Position numbers and translations under genes: made by a program
Assembly: GCA_021789565.1 (NCBI GenBank)
Contig: JAJYJL010000539.1
Span: forward strand, 1-6,243
Direction of reading: 5' to 3'
Length of the DNA: 6,243 nucleotides
Origin: Acidobacteriota bacterium
GTDB taxonomy: Bacteria > Acidobacteriota > Terriglobia > UBA7540
Shown here: positions 1-6,243 of the stretch, piece after piece
Layout of the letters: each line of letters starts with the position of its first letter
Numbering within the stretch: the stretch's first letter is position 1
Notes under the pieces: model-generated
Database searches by the model: none
What the model saw: the letters and a program-made list of their open reading frames with translations, nothing else
What the model was told of the DNA's origin: nothing

Positions 1-1
1 T

Positions 2-3000
2 GAGGACGACGATACTTCAGAAGTTCCCGTTATCGTTACTGGCATCCCCAAGCCGAGCTCGATTGGGATGTCTTTTGCAATGGACCCTGGGGTGCCAGTG
101 GAACTTGTTGTCCGTTATGGATTGTATACCCCAACGGAGATAGAAAGCGGCGCGACGAGTACGGAAGTCGGTACGGGTGGCAAGGGACGAAAGAAGCGAC
201 GAACGGTTCGCTGGACCCGTGAGCAGGTCGAGATCTGCCTTCCTCTGAAAGCTGAGGGGAGACAGGATTTGCCCGGCGGAGCAAAAGTGGAATGGATTTC
301 ACGCGCGGACGGCGAATTCGTAGCTGTGACGGTCTTTTTGCGGAACTGTAACCAGTGGGAGGAAGGACCCGACCGGCCTGAATCGTGTATCTATCAGCCC
401 GAGATTACGGCGCGGTCTATTGATGACAGGGAGGCCATTGTGGACCGCTCGCGCTGGGTCGGCCAAGCCACTTATGACCCGGAGGTTCAGTCGTACCGTC
501 TTCTGTATCGGGACAAAGCCGAATTCGTTGTGGGGCATGCGTGTGGCGCTGACTGGGACAACGCCGGATGCAAGCCTCATCGCGCCCGTCGAATCTGGAC
601 CGACCTGCTCCCGCGATTCGAGGTTTCTGCGACCGAAGCAAAGGGCGGACTCGGCATTCCCGGCCTAGACATGACTACCTTGGCAGAAGCCGCCAACGCT
701 GGCGCGATAGAAAACGCGTTGTTTCCGTTGGTGAAGCAGTACGGTCATTGGATAGATCTTCGTGAGCAGGAAATCGCCAATCTGCCTGCCGATCTGCAGA
801 CGAAGGCGCGGGAGCATCTCGCCGACTGCAGGGACGCTCTTGGCAGAATTCGGGCCGGACTGAAACTGATCAATGACGACGCACATGTGTTTGAGGCGTT
901 CCGGTTCGCCAATCGAGTCATGGCGCTTCAACGAACGAAATCAGTGGAAGCCCTCAACTACCAGAGGGGACTTGGACGCAAACTTACCGGGAAACTGCCT
1001 TCGTGGTATCCGTTTCAAATTGCTTTCCTTCTTCTCAACCTTGCGGGAATCGCGCTCCCAAGCTGTCCGGACCGGGAGATCGTAGACCTTCTGTGGTTTC
1101 CGACAGGCGGCGGGAAGACGGAAGCCTATCTTGGACTGGCAGCATTTACAATCGGGGTGCGACGGATACGCCACATGGCTAAACCATCGTCAACCGCGTC
1201 GGGCGATGGTGGAGTTACCGTCCTGATGCGATACACGCTGCGGCTGTTGACTGTGCAGCAGTTTCAGCGGGCGGCAACGATGATCTGTGCCTGTGAGGTG
1301 CTACGGAGAAAATCTCCTGAGCGACTGGGACAGGAGCCATTCAGCATCGGGCTTTGGGTCGGAGGCGGTGCAACTCCAAACCATATTGATCAGAAGCCGG
1401 ATCCTCAATATGGACGCGAGCCAGGGGCGCTTCAGGCACTGGACAACTTTGACCCGAATAACGAGCCGGCAGAGGGAAATCCTGTACAACTGCGCGCCTG
1501 TCCGTGGTGTGGCGAGGCGCTCTCTCATCTCGATTACCGGGTGAGCACCGAATTGCGACACATGCAAATCCGCTGCCCGAATGAGCAGTGCAGTTTTCAT
1601 GGGTCCGCTGGTGACTGGAAATCCGGAATTCCCGCCTTCCTGGTTGATGAGGATATCTACCTTCGGTGCCCGACTATGCTTATAGGTACGGTGGATAAGT
1701 TCGCGCGGCTTCCATGGGATGATCGCACAAGAGCACTGTTTGGCAGGGTTGACAGGCGTTGTGACCGGCACGATTTTCTCGCGGAGGGGGTCGATTACGA
1801 AGGGACCTGCGGCGGGAAACACTTGGTTAAAGCAGGGTTTCCGGCGACCTCGGGTCCGGTTAGCGTTCTGCCGTTTTTGCCGCCGGAACTGGTTATTCAG
1901 GATGAGCTGCATCTGATGACAGGTCCCCTGGGATCTCTAATGGGGCTCTACGAAGGTGCTGTGGATTTTATGTGCCGGCGCACGGGTCACCGACCAAAAG
2001 TGGTAGCTTCGACAGCTACTATCCGGCGCTACCAGGATCAGATTCGGGGATTGTTTGACCGTCCTGCCCGGCAGTTTCCGCCGCCGGGGTTGAATGCCGG
2101 GGATTCCTTCTTTGCGGCCGAGACGAAGGAGAAGCCGGGAAGGGTCTACGTGGGCATCTGCGCACCGGGGAAAAGCTTGAAAACGGCGCAAGTCCGCGCT
2201 GTGGCCGCACTGATGCACACGGCCCAACGTCAGCTCGCAGCGCTGGAACCCGCAGACATCGATCCTTACTGGACGGTGGTCTATTACTTCAATAGCCTGC
2301 GTGAACTCGGTGGGGCGCTGCGCCTCATTGATGATGACATTCCCCACAGGCTTGACTATCTTGCAAATGCAGATGGGTTGGGAGCCGCAAGACAGATTCG
2401 CGAGCGCCGTGAACTTACGAGTCGTGTTGCCGCCAAGGATATCAGTTCGTTGCTCAGGCAAATGGAGGAAAGGCAGGATTCAGGCAAGGTTCTTGACGCA
2501 CTGTTGGCGACCAACATGATTTCTGTTGGGGTGGATATCCAACGTTTCGGGCTTATGCTAGTCACAGGCCAGCCCAAGACGAGTGCTGAGTATATTCAGG
2601 CAACGAGTCGCGTTGGGCGTCAGACGCCAGGTCTGATCTTCACTTTGTTTAACTGGTCTCGACCACGTGACCTCTCGCACTACGAACGCTTTCATACCTT
2701 TCATTCAATGATGTACCGACACGTGGAAGCCGGAAGTGTCACACCCTATTCCGCGCGGGCGAGGGATAAGGGGCTTCATGCAGTGTACTTGGCGATCCTG
2801 AGGTTGCTGCTGCCTGGCATGTCGGGTAATGATGGAGTCCAGAATTTCGACCCGCAGCATCCGCTCGCTCGGGAAGTAAGGCAGTATCTGATTGATCGTG
2901 CGAACCGATATGATTCGGACGAAGCAGCAGATACGGAAGCTTCGCTGCAAGCGTTTATTGACGGATGGGTTGAGCAGCAGGCTCGTTACGGGAGTGATCT

Positions 3001-3178
3001 CCGCTATCGTCGCCCCGGAGTGTCAGCGACTGTCGTAACTGGTTCGTGGTTACTCGAAGCCGCTGAAGACGCGGAAGGGCCGGGCTTTCCCAAGGGTACG
3101 CTGAACTCCCTGCGCGAGGTAGAAAAAACTTCCGGACTGTACTTCAAGAATTTCAAGCGAGGCGTACGGAGATCTTGA
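2..3178 (+). CDS. drmA: DISARM helicase DrmA, 5'-truncated by window edge
   Basis: SF2-type helicase/ATPase of the DISARM phage-defence complex, partner of DrmB. The frame is open from base 2, and codons before the ATG at 68 encode family-like sequence (IPKPSSIGMSF). No ribosome site precedes 68, so the true start is probably left of the window; 1058 residues are visible. Counting from base 2: Walker A PTGGGKTE at 367-374 within LLWFPTGGGKTEAYLGL; motif Ia-like MRYTLRLLTVQQFQRA near 1226-1273; a CxxC...Cx4C zinc knuckle with Cys 500, 503, 525 and 530; the family segment IGTVDKFARLPW; a second Cys/His cluster (bases 1760-1822); Walker B-type motif II DELH at 634-637; motif III STAT at 670-673; motif V ATNMISVGVDI at 836-846; motif VI QATSRVGR at 866-873. 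The C-terminal part has the family-typical RPRDLSHYERFHTFH. All core helicase motifs look intact. Ends 2 bases before drmB, so probably co-translated with it. Family assignment is by recognition of these motifs plus the neighbours. Confidence 0.95.
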   Translation, partial: EDDDTSEVPVIVTGIPKPSSIGMSFAMDPGVPVELVVRYGLYTPTEIESGATSTEVGTGGKGRKKRRTVRWTREQVEICLPLKAEGRQDLPGGAKVEWISRADGEFVAVTVFLRNCNQWEEGPDRPESCIYQPEITARSIDDREAIVDRSRWVGQATYDPEVQSYRLLYRDKAEFVVGHACGADWDNAGCKPHRARRIWTDLLPRFEVSATEAKGGLGIPGLDMTTLAEAANAGAIENALFPLVKQYGHWIDLREQEIANLPADLQTKAREHLADCRDALGRIRAGLKLINDDAHVFEAFRFANRVMALQRTKSVEALNYQRGLGRKLTGKLPSWYPFQIAFLLLNLAGIALPSCPDREIVDLLWFPTGGGKTEAYLGLAAFTIGVRRIRHMAKPSSTASGDGGVTVLMRYTLRLLTVQQFQRAATMICACEVLRRKSPERLGQEPFSIGLWVGGGATPNHIDQKPDPQYGREPGALQALDNFDPNNEPAEGNPVQLRACPWCGEALSHLDYRVSTELRHMQIRCPNEQCSFHGSAGDWKSGIPAFLVDEDIYLRCPTMLIGTVDKFARLPWDDRTRALFGRVDRRCDRHDFLAEGVDYEGTCGGKHLVKAGFPATSGPVSVLPFLPPELVIQDELHLMTGPLGSLMGLYEGAVDFMCRRTGHRPKVVASTATIRRYQDQIRGLFDRPARQFPPPGLNAGDSFFAAETKEKPGRVYVGICAPGKSLKTAQVRAVAALMHTAQRQLAALEPADIDPYWTVVYYFNSLRELGGALRLIDDDIPHRLDYLANADGLGAARQIRERRELTSRVAAKDISSLLRQMEERQDSGKVLDALLATNMISVGVDIQRFGLMLVTGQPKTSAEYIQATSRVGRQTPGLIFTLFNWSRPRDLSHYERFHTFHSMMYRHVEAGSVTPYSARARDKGLHAVYLAILRLLLPGMSGNDGVQNFDPQHPLAREVRQYLIDRANRYDSDEAADTEASLQAFIDGWVEQQARYGSDLRYRRPGVSATVVTGSWLLEAAEDAEGPGFPKGTLNSLREVEKTSGLYFKNFKRGVRRS
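3168..3171 (+). promoter_or_regulatory. Ribosome binding site of drmB (GGAG)
   Basis: GGAG lies inside the last codons of drmA, 9 bases before the ATG at 3181, which is good spacing. The in-frame TTG at 3175, which would overlap the drmA stop as TTGA, is only 3 bases from this site. This site therefore decides for the ATG at 3181 as the drmB start. Confidence 0.6.
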
Positions 3179-3180
3179 GC

Positions 3181-4917
3181 ATGAGTAAGCAGAGACTGCG
3201 TCCTAGCCAGATCATCACAACGTTCGGCCCCGGTTCCATTGTTGACCTCCCGGATGATTCTGTGATGCTTGCCGGTACAGATCATTGGTTTGACGGACAA
3301 AAGAAGTTCAAGAAGATTGGAGAACCTCGGCTGCAGGCGGCGCTCAAAGTCCGTGAGTTTCGGACGCCTCCCGTCGGCTCTTACAGAGATCTGGATGTTC
3401 CTTATGTGAGGTTCCCCCGCTGGCGCGTTTGTCCGGGCTGCAACTTGCTGTCCAATCAATTTCCGGAAGACCGCACGAATCCGGAGCTCGCGCCACGATG
3501 TCCAGGCTGTAAGATGTCAACTTACCCGGCGAGAATTGTTGTGGCGTGCGCGAAGGGCCACATTGATGACTTTCCATGGTATCGGTGGGTACATCGCGGC
3601 CAGAATTGTGGTGGCGGCAGCCTGTTTTTAAAGGGCGAAGGGAAGTCTGCAGCTCTCGGTGATTTGCAGGTGAACTGCACGTGTGAGCTTTCCCGGAGCC
3701 TTTCCGGCGCGTTGGGTCGCGACGCCATGGTGGAGGCACACTGCTCGTGCCAAGGCAGGCGTCCGTGGCTGAATGATGAAAGGGAGGACTGCGCGGAACT
3801 CTTGCATGCCCTGCAGCGAGGAGCTTCCAATGTTTACTTCTCGGTCTTGCGTAGCGCGCTTTCAATCCCGCCTTGGACGGATCCTTTGCTACTTGATGTC
3901 AACCAGTGGTGGCAGAGTTTTCATCCTCAATACCGGCCTCCGGAGGCTGAGTGGCCACTGCATATCAAGCCGCGCTTCGGGCCGGAGAGGGTTGACGATG
4001 TTATTCAATGCCTCAAAAAGATCCTGGGCATCGACAGTGAGCCGACATCGATAAGGCAGGAGGAATACGATGCACTTCTGCACAGTGATTCTGCGCCGAC
4101 CGATCTCTATTTCCAGACCATGAAGCGCGAGCTGACCGCCAGGGCAAATAAGTTCACGGCAGAGCTGATTGCTGTGCCGAGGCTCCGGGAAGTTCGAGCT
4201 TTAAAAGGGTTTACACGTATTGAAGCACCAGAGATGGACCCGACCATGGAATTGTTTGGCGATGTCGCGGCCATAGCCGTGGAGACTGCTCCGTTGTCAG
4301 CAAAAGCCCTCGATTGGGTCCCGGCCGTACAGAATTTTGGGGAGGGGTTTTTCCTGTGCCTCGAGTCAGAACGACTCAAGGAGTGGGAGCAACGTGAAGG
4401 AGTTCGCCGCCGTGCTGGAGTTCTCCTGAAAGCGTATTCGACGTGGCGGCAGAGTCGTGGCTTGCCTGCGGTAAAGGAACAGCCTCCCCGGCTGCTTCTT
4501 TTGCACACTCTGGCTCATCTGTTGATCCGGCAAACATCGCTTGATTGCGGTTATTCATCTGCGTCCCTTCGCGAACGGATTTATTCAGGGCGTGATATGG
4601 CAGGTGTGCTCATCTACACATCCACACCTGACAGTGACGGCAGCCTTGGTGGCCTTGTCCGGCAGACCAAACCTCCTGAGAAGTTTGAAGATGTCTTGTC
4701 GGCAGCCGTCGATTTAGCACGTGTTTGTTCAGGTGATCCGCTCTGCCGTGAACATGAGCCTCGGTACACCGAGAGACTGAATGGCGCTGCGTGCCATGCA
4801 TGCTGCATGGTTGCTGAGACTTCCTGCGAGTTCGGGAATCGGCTTCTGGAACGCCGCTTGGTGCTTAGTCTGCCGGGCGATGCCGAGAAAACAGGGTATT
4901 TCGACTTTGATGAGTGA
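3181..4917 (+). CDS. drmB: DISARM protein DrmB (DUF1998 domain, zinc-binding)
   Basis: DrmB, 578 residues, the DUF1998-containing core partner of DrmA; in characterised DISARM the two form a complex that engages DNA. The N-terminus has the family signature LRPSQIITTFGPGSIVDLP. A zinc ribbon follows (Cys 84/87 and 107/110, both CPGC), then CAKGHIDDFPW (Cys123, His127), Cys143, and two CxC pairs (Cys 166/168 and 188/190). The middle, about residues 200-430, has no motif I recognise. The C-terminal DUF1998 region begins at LHTLAHLLIR (about residue 441) and continues through GVLIYTSTPDSDGSLGGLV. It ends in a Cys cluster: Cys 516, 522, 538, 541, 542 and 549. No Walker motifs are seen, so it is not itself an ATPase by sequence. 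The ATG at 3181 is preferred over a TTG at 3175 because of GGAG spacing. The last 8 bases overlap drmC, which suggests translational coupling. Confidence 0.95.
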   Translation: MSKQRLRPSQIITTFGPGSIVDLPDDSVMLAGTDHWFDGQKKFKKIGEPRLQAALKVREFRTPPVGSYRDLDVPYVRFPRWRVCPGCNLLSNQFPEDRTNPELAPRCPGCKMSTYPARIVVACAKGHIDDFPWYRWVHRGQNCGGGSLFLKGEGKSAALGDLQVNCTCELSRSLSGALGRDAMVEAHCSCQGRRPWLNDEREDCAELLHALQRGASNVYFSVLRSALSIPPWTDPLLLDVNQWWQSFHPQYRPPEAEWPLHIKPRFGPERVDDVIQCLKKILGIDSEPTSIRQEEYDALLHSDSAPTDLYFQTMKRELTARANKFTAELIAVPRLREVRALKGFTRIEAPEMDPTMELFGDVAAIAVETAPLSAKALDWVPAVQNFGEGFFLCLESERLKEWEQREGVRRRAGVLLKAYSTWRQSRGLPAVKEQPPRLLLLHTLAHLLIRQTSLDCGYSSASLRERIYSGRDMAGVLIYTSTPDSDGSLGGLVRQTKPPEKFEDVLSAAVDLARVCSGDPLCREHEPRYTERLNGAACHACCMVAETSCEFGNRLLERRLVLSLPGDAEKTGYFDFDE

Positions 4918-5689
4918 ACCTGCCAATGAGGTTATATGCCGGGTCAGGGAGATTACCCGTACTCTTCTGCGCCTCTCACCGGAGCAGCTGAGAACGCTTG
5001 CGGAGGTTTGCCTCCGGCTGCCGGATATCGCACACTTCACTGCGGAGCGGCTGCAACGCGAATTGCATGTTTCCACGGTGGATGCGGTCGGAATAGTGCG
5101 CGTATTGTCCCCTACGCAGGACGGCAGTCTCCGTGATATCGCGATGATAGCCACGGCTTCCGCCGAGCGCGAATCTGCACGGGAACGAAATGCGGAAATA
5201 GTGGATGTGGTATGCACAGGTCCTGTACAGTTCGCCGTCCCAGTGCGCGCAACGTTTGCGACCATGGTCGAAATGGTTCAGGAAGCCCGTACCGAGATTG
5301 TTGTTGTAGGGTACGTGTTCACTGTTGGTGCGGCAGCGTTTGTCAGGCAGGTGGTACAAGCGCGGCTACGCGGCGTAGGGGTCACGATCATCGGAAACAG
5401 GATGCGGCAAGCAATGCCAGCCTTGCGGCGACTGTGGGGGCTTGGCCCTGCTCCTATCGTTTACAGTTGGGAGGGCGAGGAGACCGATGAAATGGGGAGT
5501 CTTCACGCCAAACTGCTTATTTGTGATAAAGAAACTGCCTTGGTTACCAGTGCAAATTATTCGTTGCACGGGCTTCATGAGAATGTTGAAATTGGTTTGA
5601 AAGTCCGTTCACCGAGCGTCGTTCGCTTGGCTGATTTCCTCAGACAGCTTATCGTTTCTTCAATATTACTGCCGGTTTTGTGGGACTGA
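4910..5689 (+). CDS. drmC: DISARM protein DrmC, phospholipase D-like
   Basis: DrmC, 259 residues, a PLD-superfamily (HKD) protein of the DISARM locus. In the studied Bacillus system it was reported as not strictly needed for protection. About the first 75 residues form a helical N-terminal region (RLSPEQLRTLAEVCLRLP and onward). The PLD-like fold follows, with strands VVVGYVF and GVGVTIIGN. The HKD motif reads HAKLLICD (His199, Lys201, Asp206), followed by TSAN (Ser214, Asn216), with Thr where many members have Gly, and then ENVEIGL. There is only one HKD motif; family members of this kind usually build the active site from two copies in a dimer (inferred here). The frame is open back to an ATG at 4781, but that start would overlap drmB by 137 bases. 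ATG 4910 overlaps it by 8 and gives a usual DrmC length. An ATG at 4880 is also possible. A weak AGGG (4893-4896) lies 13 bases before 4910. No signal peptide or membrane segment is apparent. Confidence 0.92.
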   Translation: MSEPANEVICRVREITRTLLRLSPEQLRTLAEVCLRLPDIAHFTAERLQRELHVSTVDAVGIVRVLSPTQDGSLRDIAMIATASAERESARERNAEIVDVVCTGPVQFAVPVRATFATMVEMVQEARTEIVVVGYVFTVGAAAFVRQVVQARLRGVGVTIIGNRMRQAMPALRRLWGLGPAPIVYSWEGEETDEMGSLHAKLLICDKETALVTSANYSLHGLHENVEIGLKVRSPSVVRLADFLRQLIVSSILLPVLWD

Positions 5690-5701
5690 GCCAGCGATTA
5701 A
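5690..5701. other. Convergent junction between drmC and the methylase gene
   Basis: Only 12 bases separate the stop of drmC (+ strand, 5687-5689) from the stop of the methylase gene (- strand, 5704-5702). No GC-rich hairpin with a T-run is visible in either direction; the only symmetry is the 8-base palindrome GATTAATC at 5696-5703. Both transcripts must therefore end inside the opposite gene or by a factor-dependent route. Confidence 0.7.
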
Positions 5702-6243
5702 TCAAGGATGCGCGGCTTGCCGGAGCTGTGCAGACGGAAGCCGTGGTTCAGAAGCCGTGGCGGTTCCTACGAGAATTTCTCTGACCAATCCGGCAATCTG
5801 ACGCGCGAGTAGCGGCGGCACCGCGTTGCCCACTTGGCGGTACTGATGTGTTCTCGGCCCGCAGAAGCAGTAGTTATCAGGGAACGTCTGCAGTCGCGCC
5901 GCTTCGCGTACGGTGAGGCTACGGCATTGGTGCTCGTCGTAGTGAATGAAGTAGTGACCATCTTTTGCAATATGGCTGGTGATCGTTGTCGCCGGCCGGT
6001 TGGACATCTGCACGCGGAAGCGGTCATCGAAATACCCCTTGCTTAGCGCGTCTGTGAGGTTCTTGTGATGGGGATGCAAAGCGGGTGGGAAATCATTCAA
6101 CTCTGGTGACCGACCGTATACCCTAGAGTAGCAGGCGGCGAAAAGGTAGCGGTGGAGGTCTGGCAGCATATGGGGTCGAGACGTATGGTTGCAGACACCG
6201 CCCAGCGCGGGGTCAAGAAACCAGTCGGCCCTATAGCCGATAC
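5702..6243 (-). CDS. drmMII: Cytosine-C5 DNA methyltransferase, C-terminal part; probable DISARM DrmMII
   Basis: C-terminal 179 residues of a DNA (cytosine-5) methyltransferase that transfers a methyl group from S-adenosylmethionine to cytosine in DNA. The reverse frame is open to the right edge (…[19 protein letters not shown] before the Met at 6169), so that Met is internal and the gene begins outside. Visible family motifs: motif VIII region [10 protein letters not shown] (bases 5972-6001); motif [19 protein letters not shown] (5873-5923), the helix that organises the target-recognition domain; motif [12 protein letters not shown] (5813-5845), part of the cofactor-binding fold. The SAM-binding FxGxG and catalytic Pro-Cys motifs are not in the window, so activity cannot be judged. 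The segment [18 protein letters not shown] with [11 protein letters not shown] looks like the Dcm-like methylases of defence loci. Next to drmABC it is most likely DrmMII, which marks self DNA (CCWGG in the Bacillus system; specificity here unknown). A solitary or restriction-modification methylase is the alternative. It is convergent with drmC rather than in line with it. Confidence 0.87.
   Translation of the reverse strand, partial: IGYRADWFLDPALGGVCNHTSRPHMLPDLHRYLFAACYSRVYGRSPELNDFPPALHPHHKNLTDALSKGYFDDRFRVQMSNRPATTITSHIAKDGHYFIHYDEHQCRSLTVREAARLQTFPDNYCFCGPRTHQYRQVGNAVPPLLARQIAGLVREILVGTATASEPRLPSAQLRQAAHP
5737..5760. repeat. Short 10-base direct repeat in the methylase 3' end
   Basis: GAAGCCGTGG occurs at 5737-5746 and again at 5751-5760, a 14-base period. 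It falls in the codons after motif X, encoding the poorly conserved C-terminal tail of the methylase. It is probably incidental or a small local duplication; no function is apparent. Confidence 0.35.

Noticed and set aside
68..70. ATG at 68 as the true drmA start
   Set aside because: The frame is open to the left edge, no ribosome site precedes it, and the residues before it fit the conserved DrmA sequence.
70..80. 11-base match TCTTTTGCAAT near 70 and again near 5961 as a repeat or att site
   Set aside because: The match does not extend, both copies are inside coding sequence, and matches of this length are not strong evidence in a 6-kb window.
1301..1912. 203-codon open frame on the - strand inside drmA
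   Set aside because: It lies fully opposite the conserved zinc-knuckle to DELH region of drmA, has no recognisable domain, and is a shadow of drmA codon use.
4361..4380. Imperfect inverted repeat around GAGTC-AGAAC-GACTC as a terminator
   Set aside because: It is mid-gene in drmB, the stem is short with a mismatch, and no T-run follows.
4794..4810. Inverted repeat CCATGCA-TGC-TGCATGG as a hairpin regulator of drmC
   Set aside because: The stem is only 7 base pairs, it has no T-run, and it encodes the conserved Cys cluster of DUF1998; chance or codon constraint explains it.
4781..4909. Longer drmC start at ATG 4781
   Set aside because: It would overlap the conserved cysteine cluster of drmB by 137 bases; ATG 4910 gives an ordinary overlap and a normal DrmC length.
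6167..6169. Met at 6169 (- strand) as the start of a small methylase-like gene
   Set aside because: The frame continues unbroken to the right edge with methylase-like residues, so this Met is internal to a larger C5 methylase.

Overview
This window holds most of a DISARM anti-phage defence locus (defence island system associated with restriction-modification). Three genes run left to right on the + strand: drmA (SF2-type helicase, 5' end cut off by the window), drmB (DUF1998 protein) and drmC (single-HKD phospholipase D-like protein). A cytosine-C5 DNA methyltransferase gene faces them on the - strand. Only its C-terminal part is in the window, and it is best read as drmMII, the class 2 DISARM methylase. 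The identification rests on recognisable family motifs in all four proteins and on the drmA-drmB-drmC order, not on any database search.

Layout: drmA occupies positions 2-3178 and is open to the left edge. drmB starts 2 bases after the drmA stop (3181-4917). drmC starts inside the end of drmB (4910-5689, 8-base overlap). After 11-12 bases comes the stop codon of the methylase gene (5702-6243, - strand), which is open to the right edge. Essentially every base is coding. There is no RNA gene, insertion sequence, CRISPR array or gene-free stretch over 300 bases. The promoter of drmABC lies left of the window and the promoter of the methylase lies right of it.

How the parts work together: from published work on DISARM, DrmA and DrmB form the core complex that engages invading DNA. 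DrmC is a PLD-family protein that is often dispensable for protection. The methylase marks host DNA as self (CCWGG in the studied Bacillus system). The packed drmABC genes suggest one co-translated transcript. The methylase is on a separate, convergent transcript, so self-marking could be expressed independently of the effector genes.

Organism: base composition looks moderately GC-rich (mid-50s percent by eye) and gene packing is bacterial. DISARM occurs across many bacterial phyla and is horizontally transferred, so I cannot name a taxon. The class 2 marker drmE, if present, would be outside the window.
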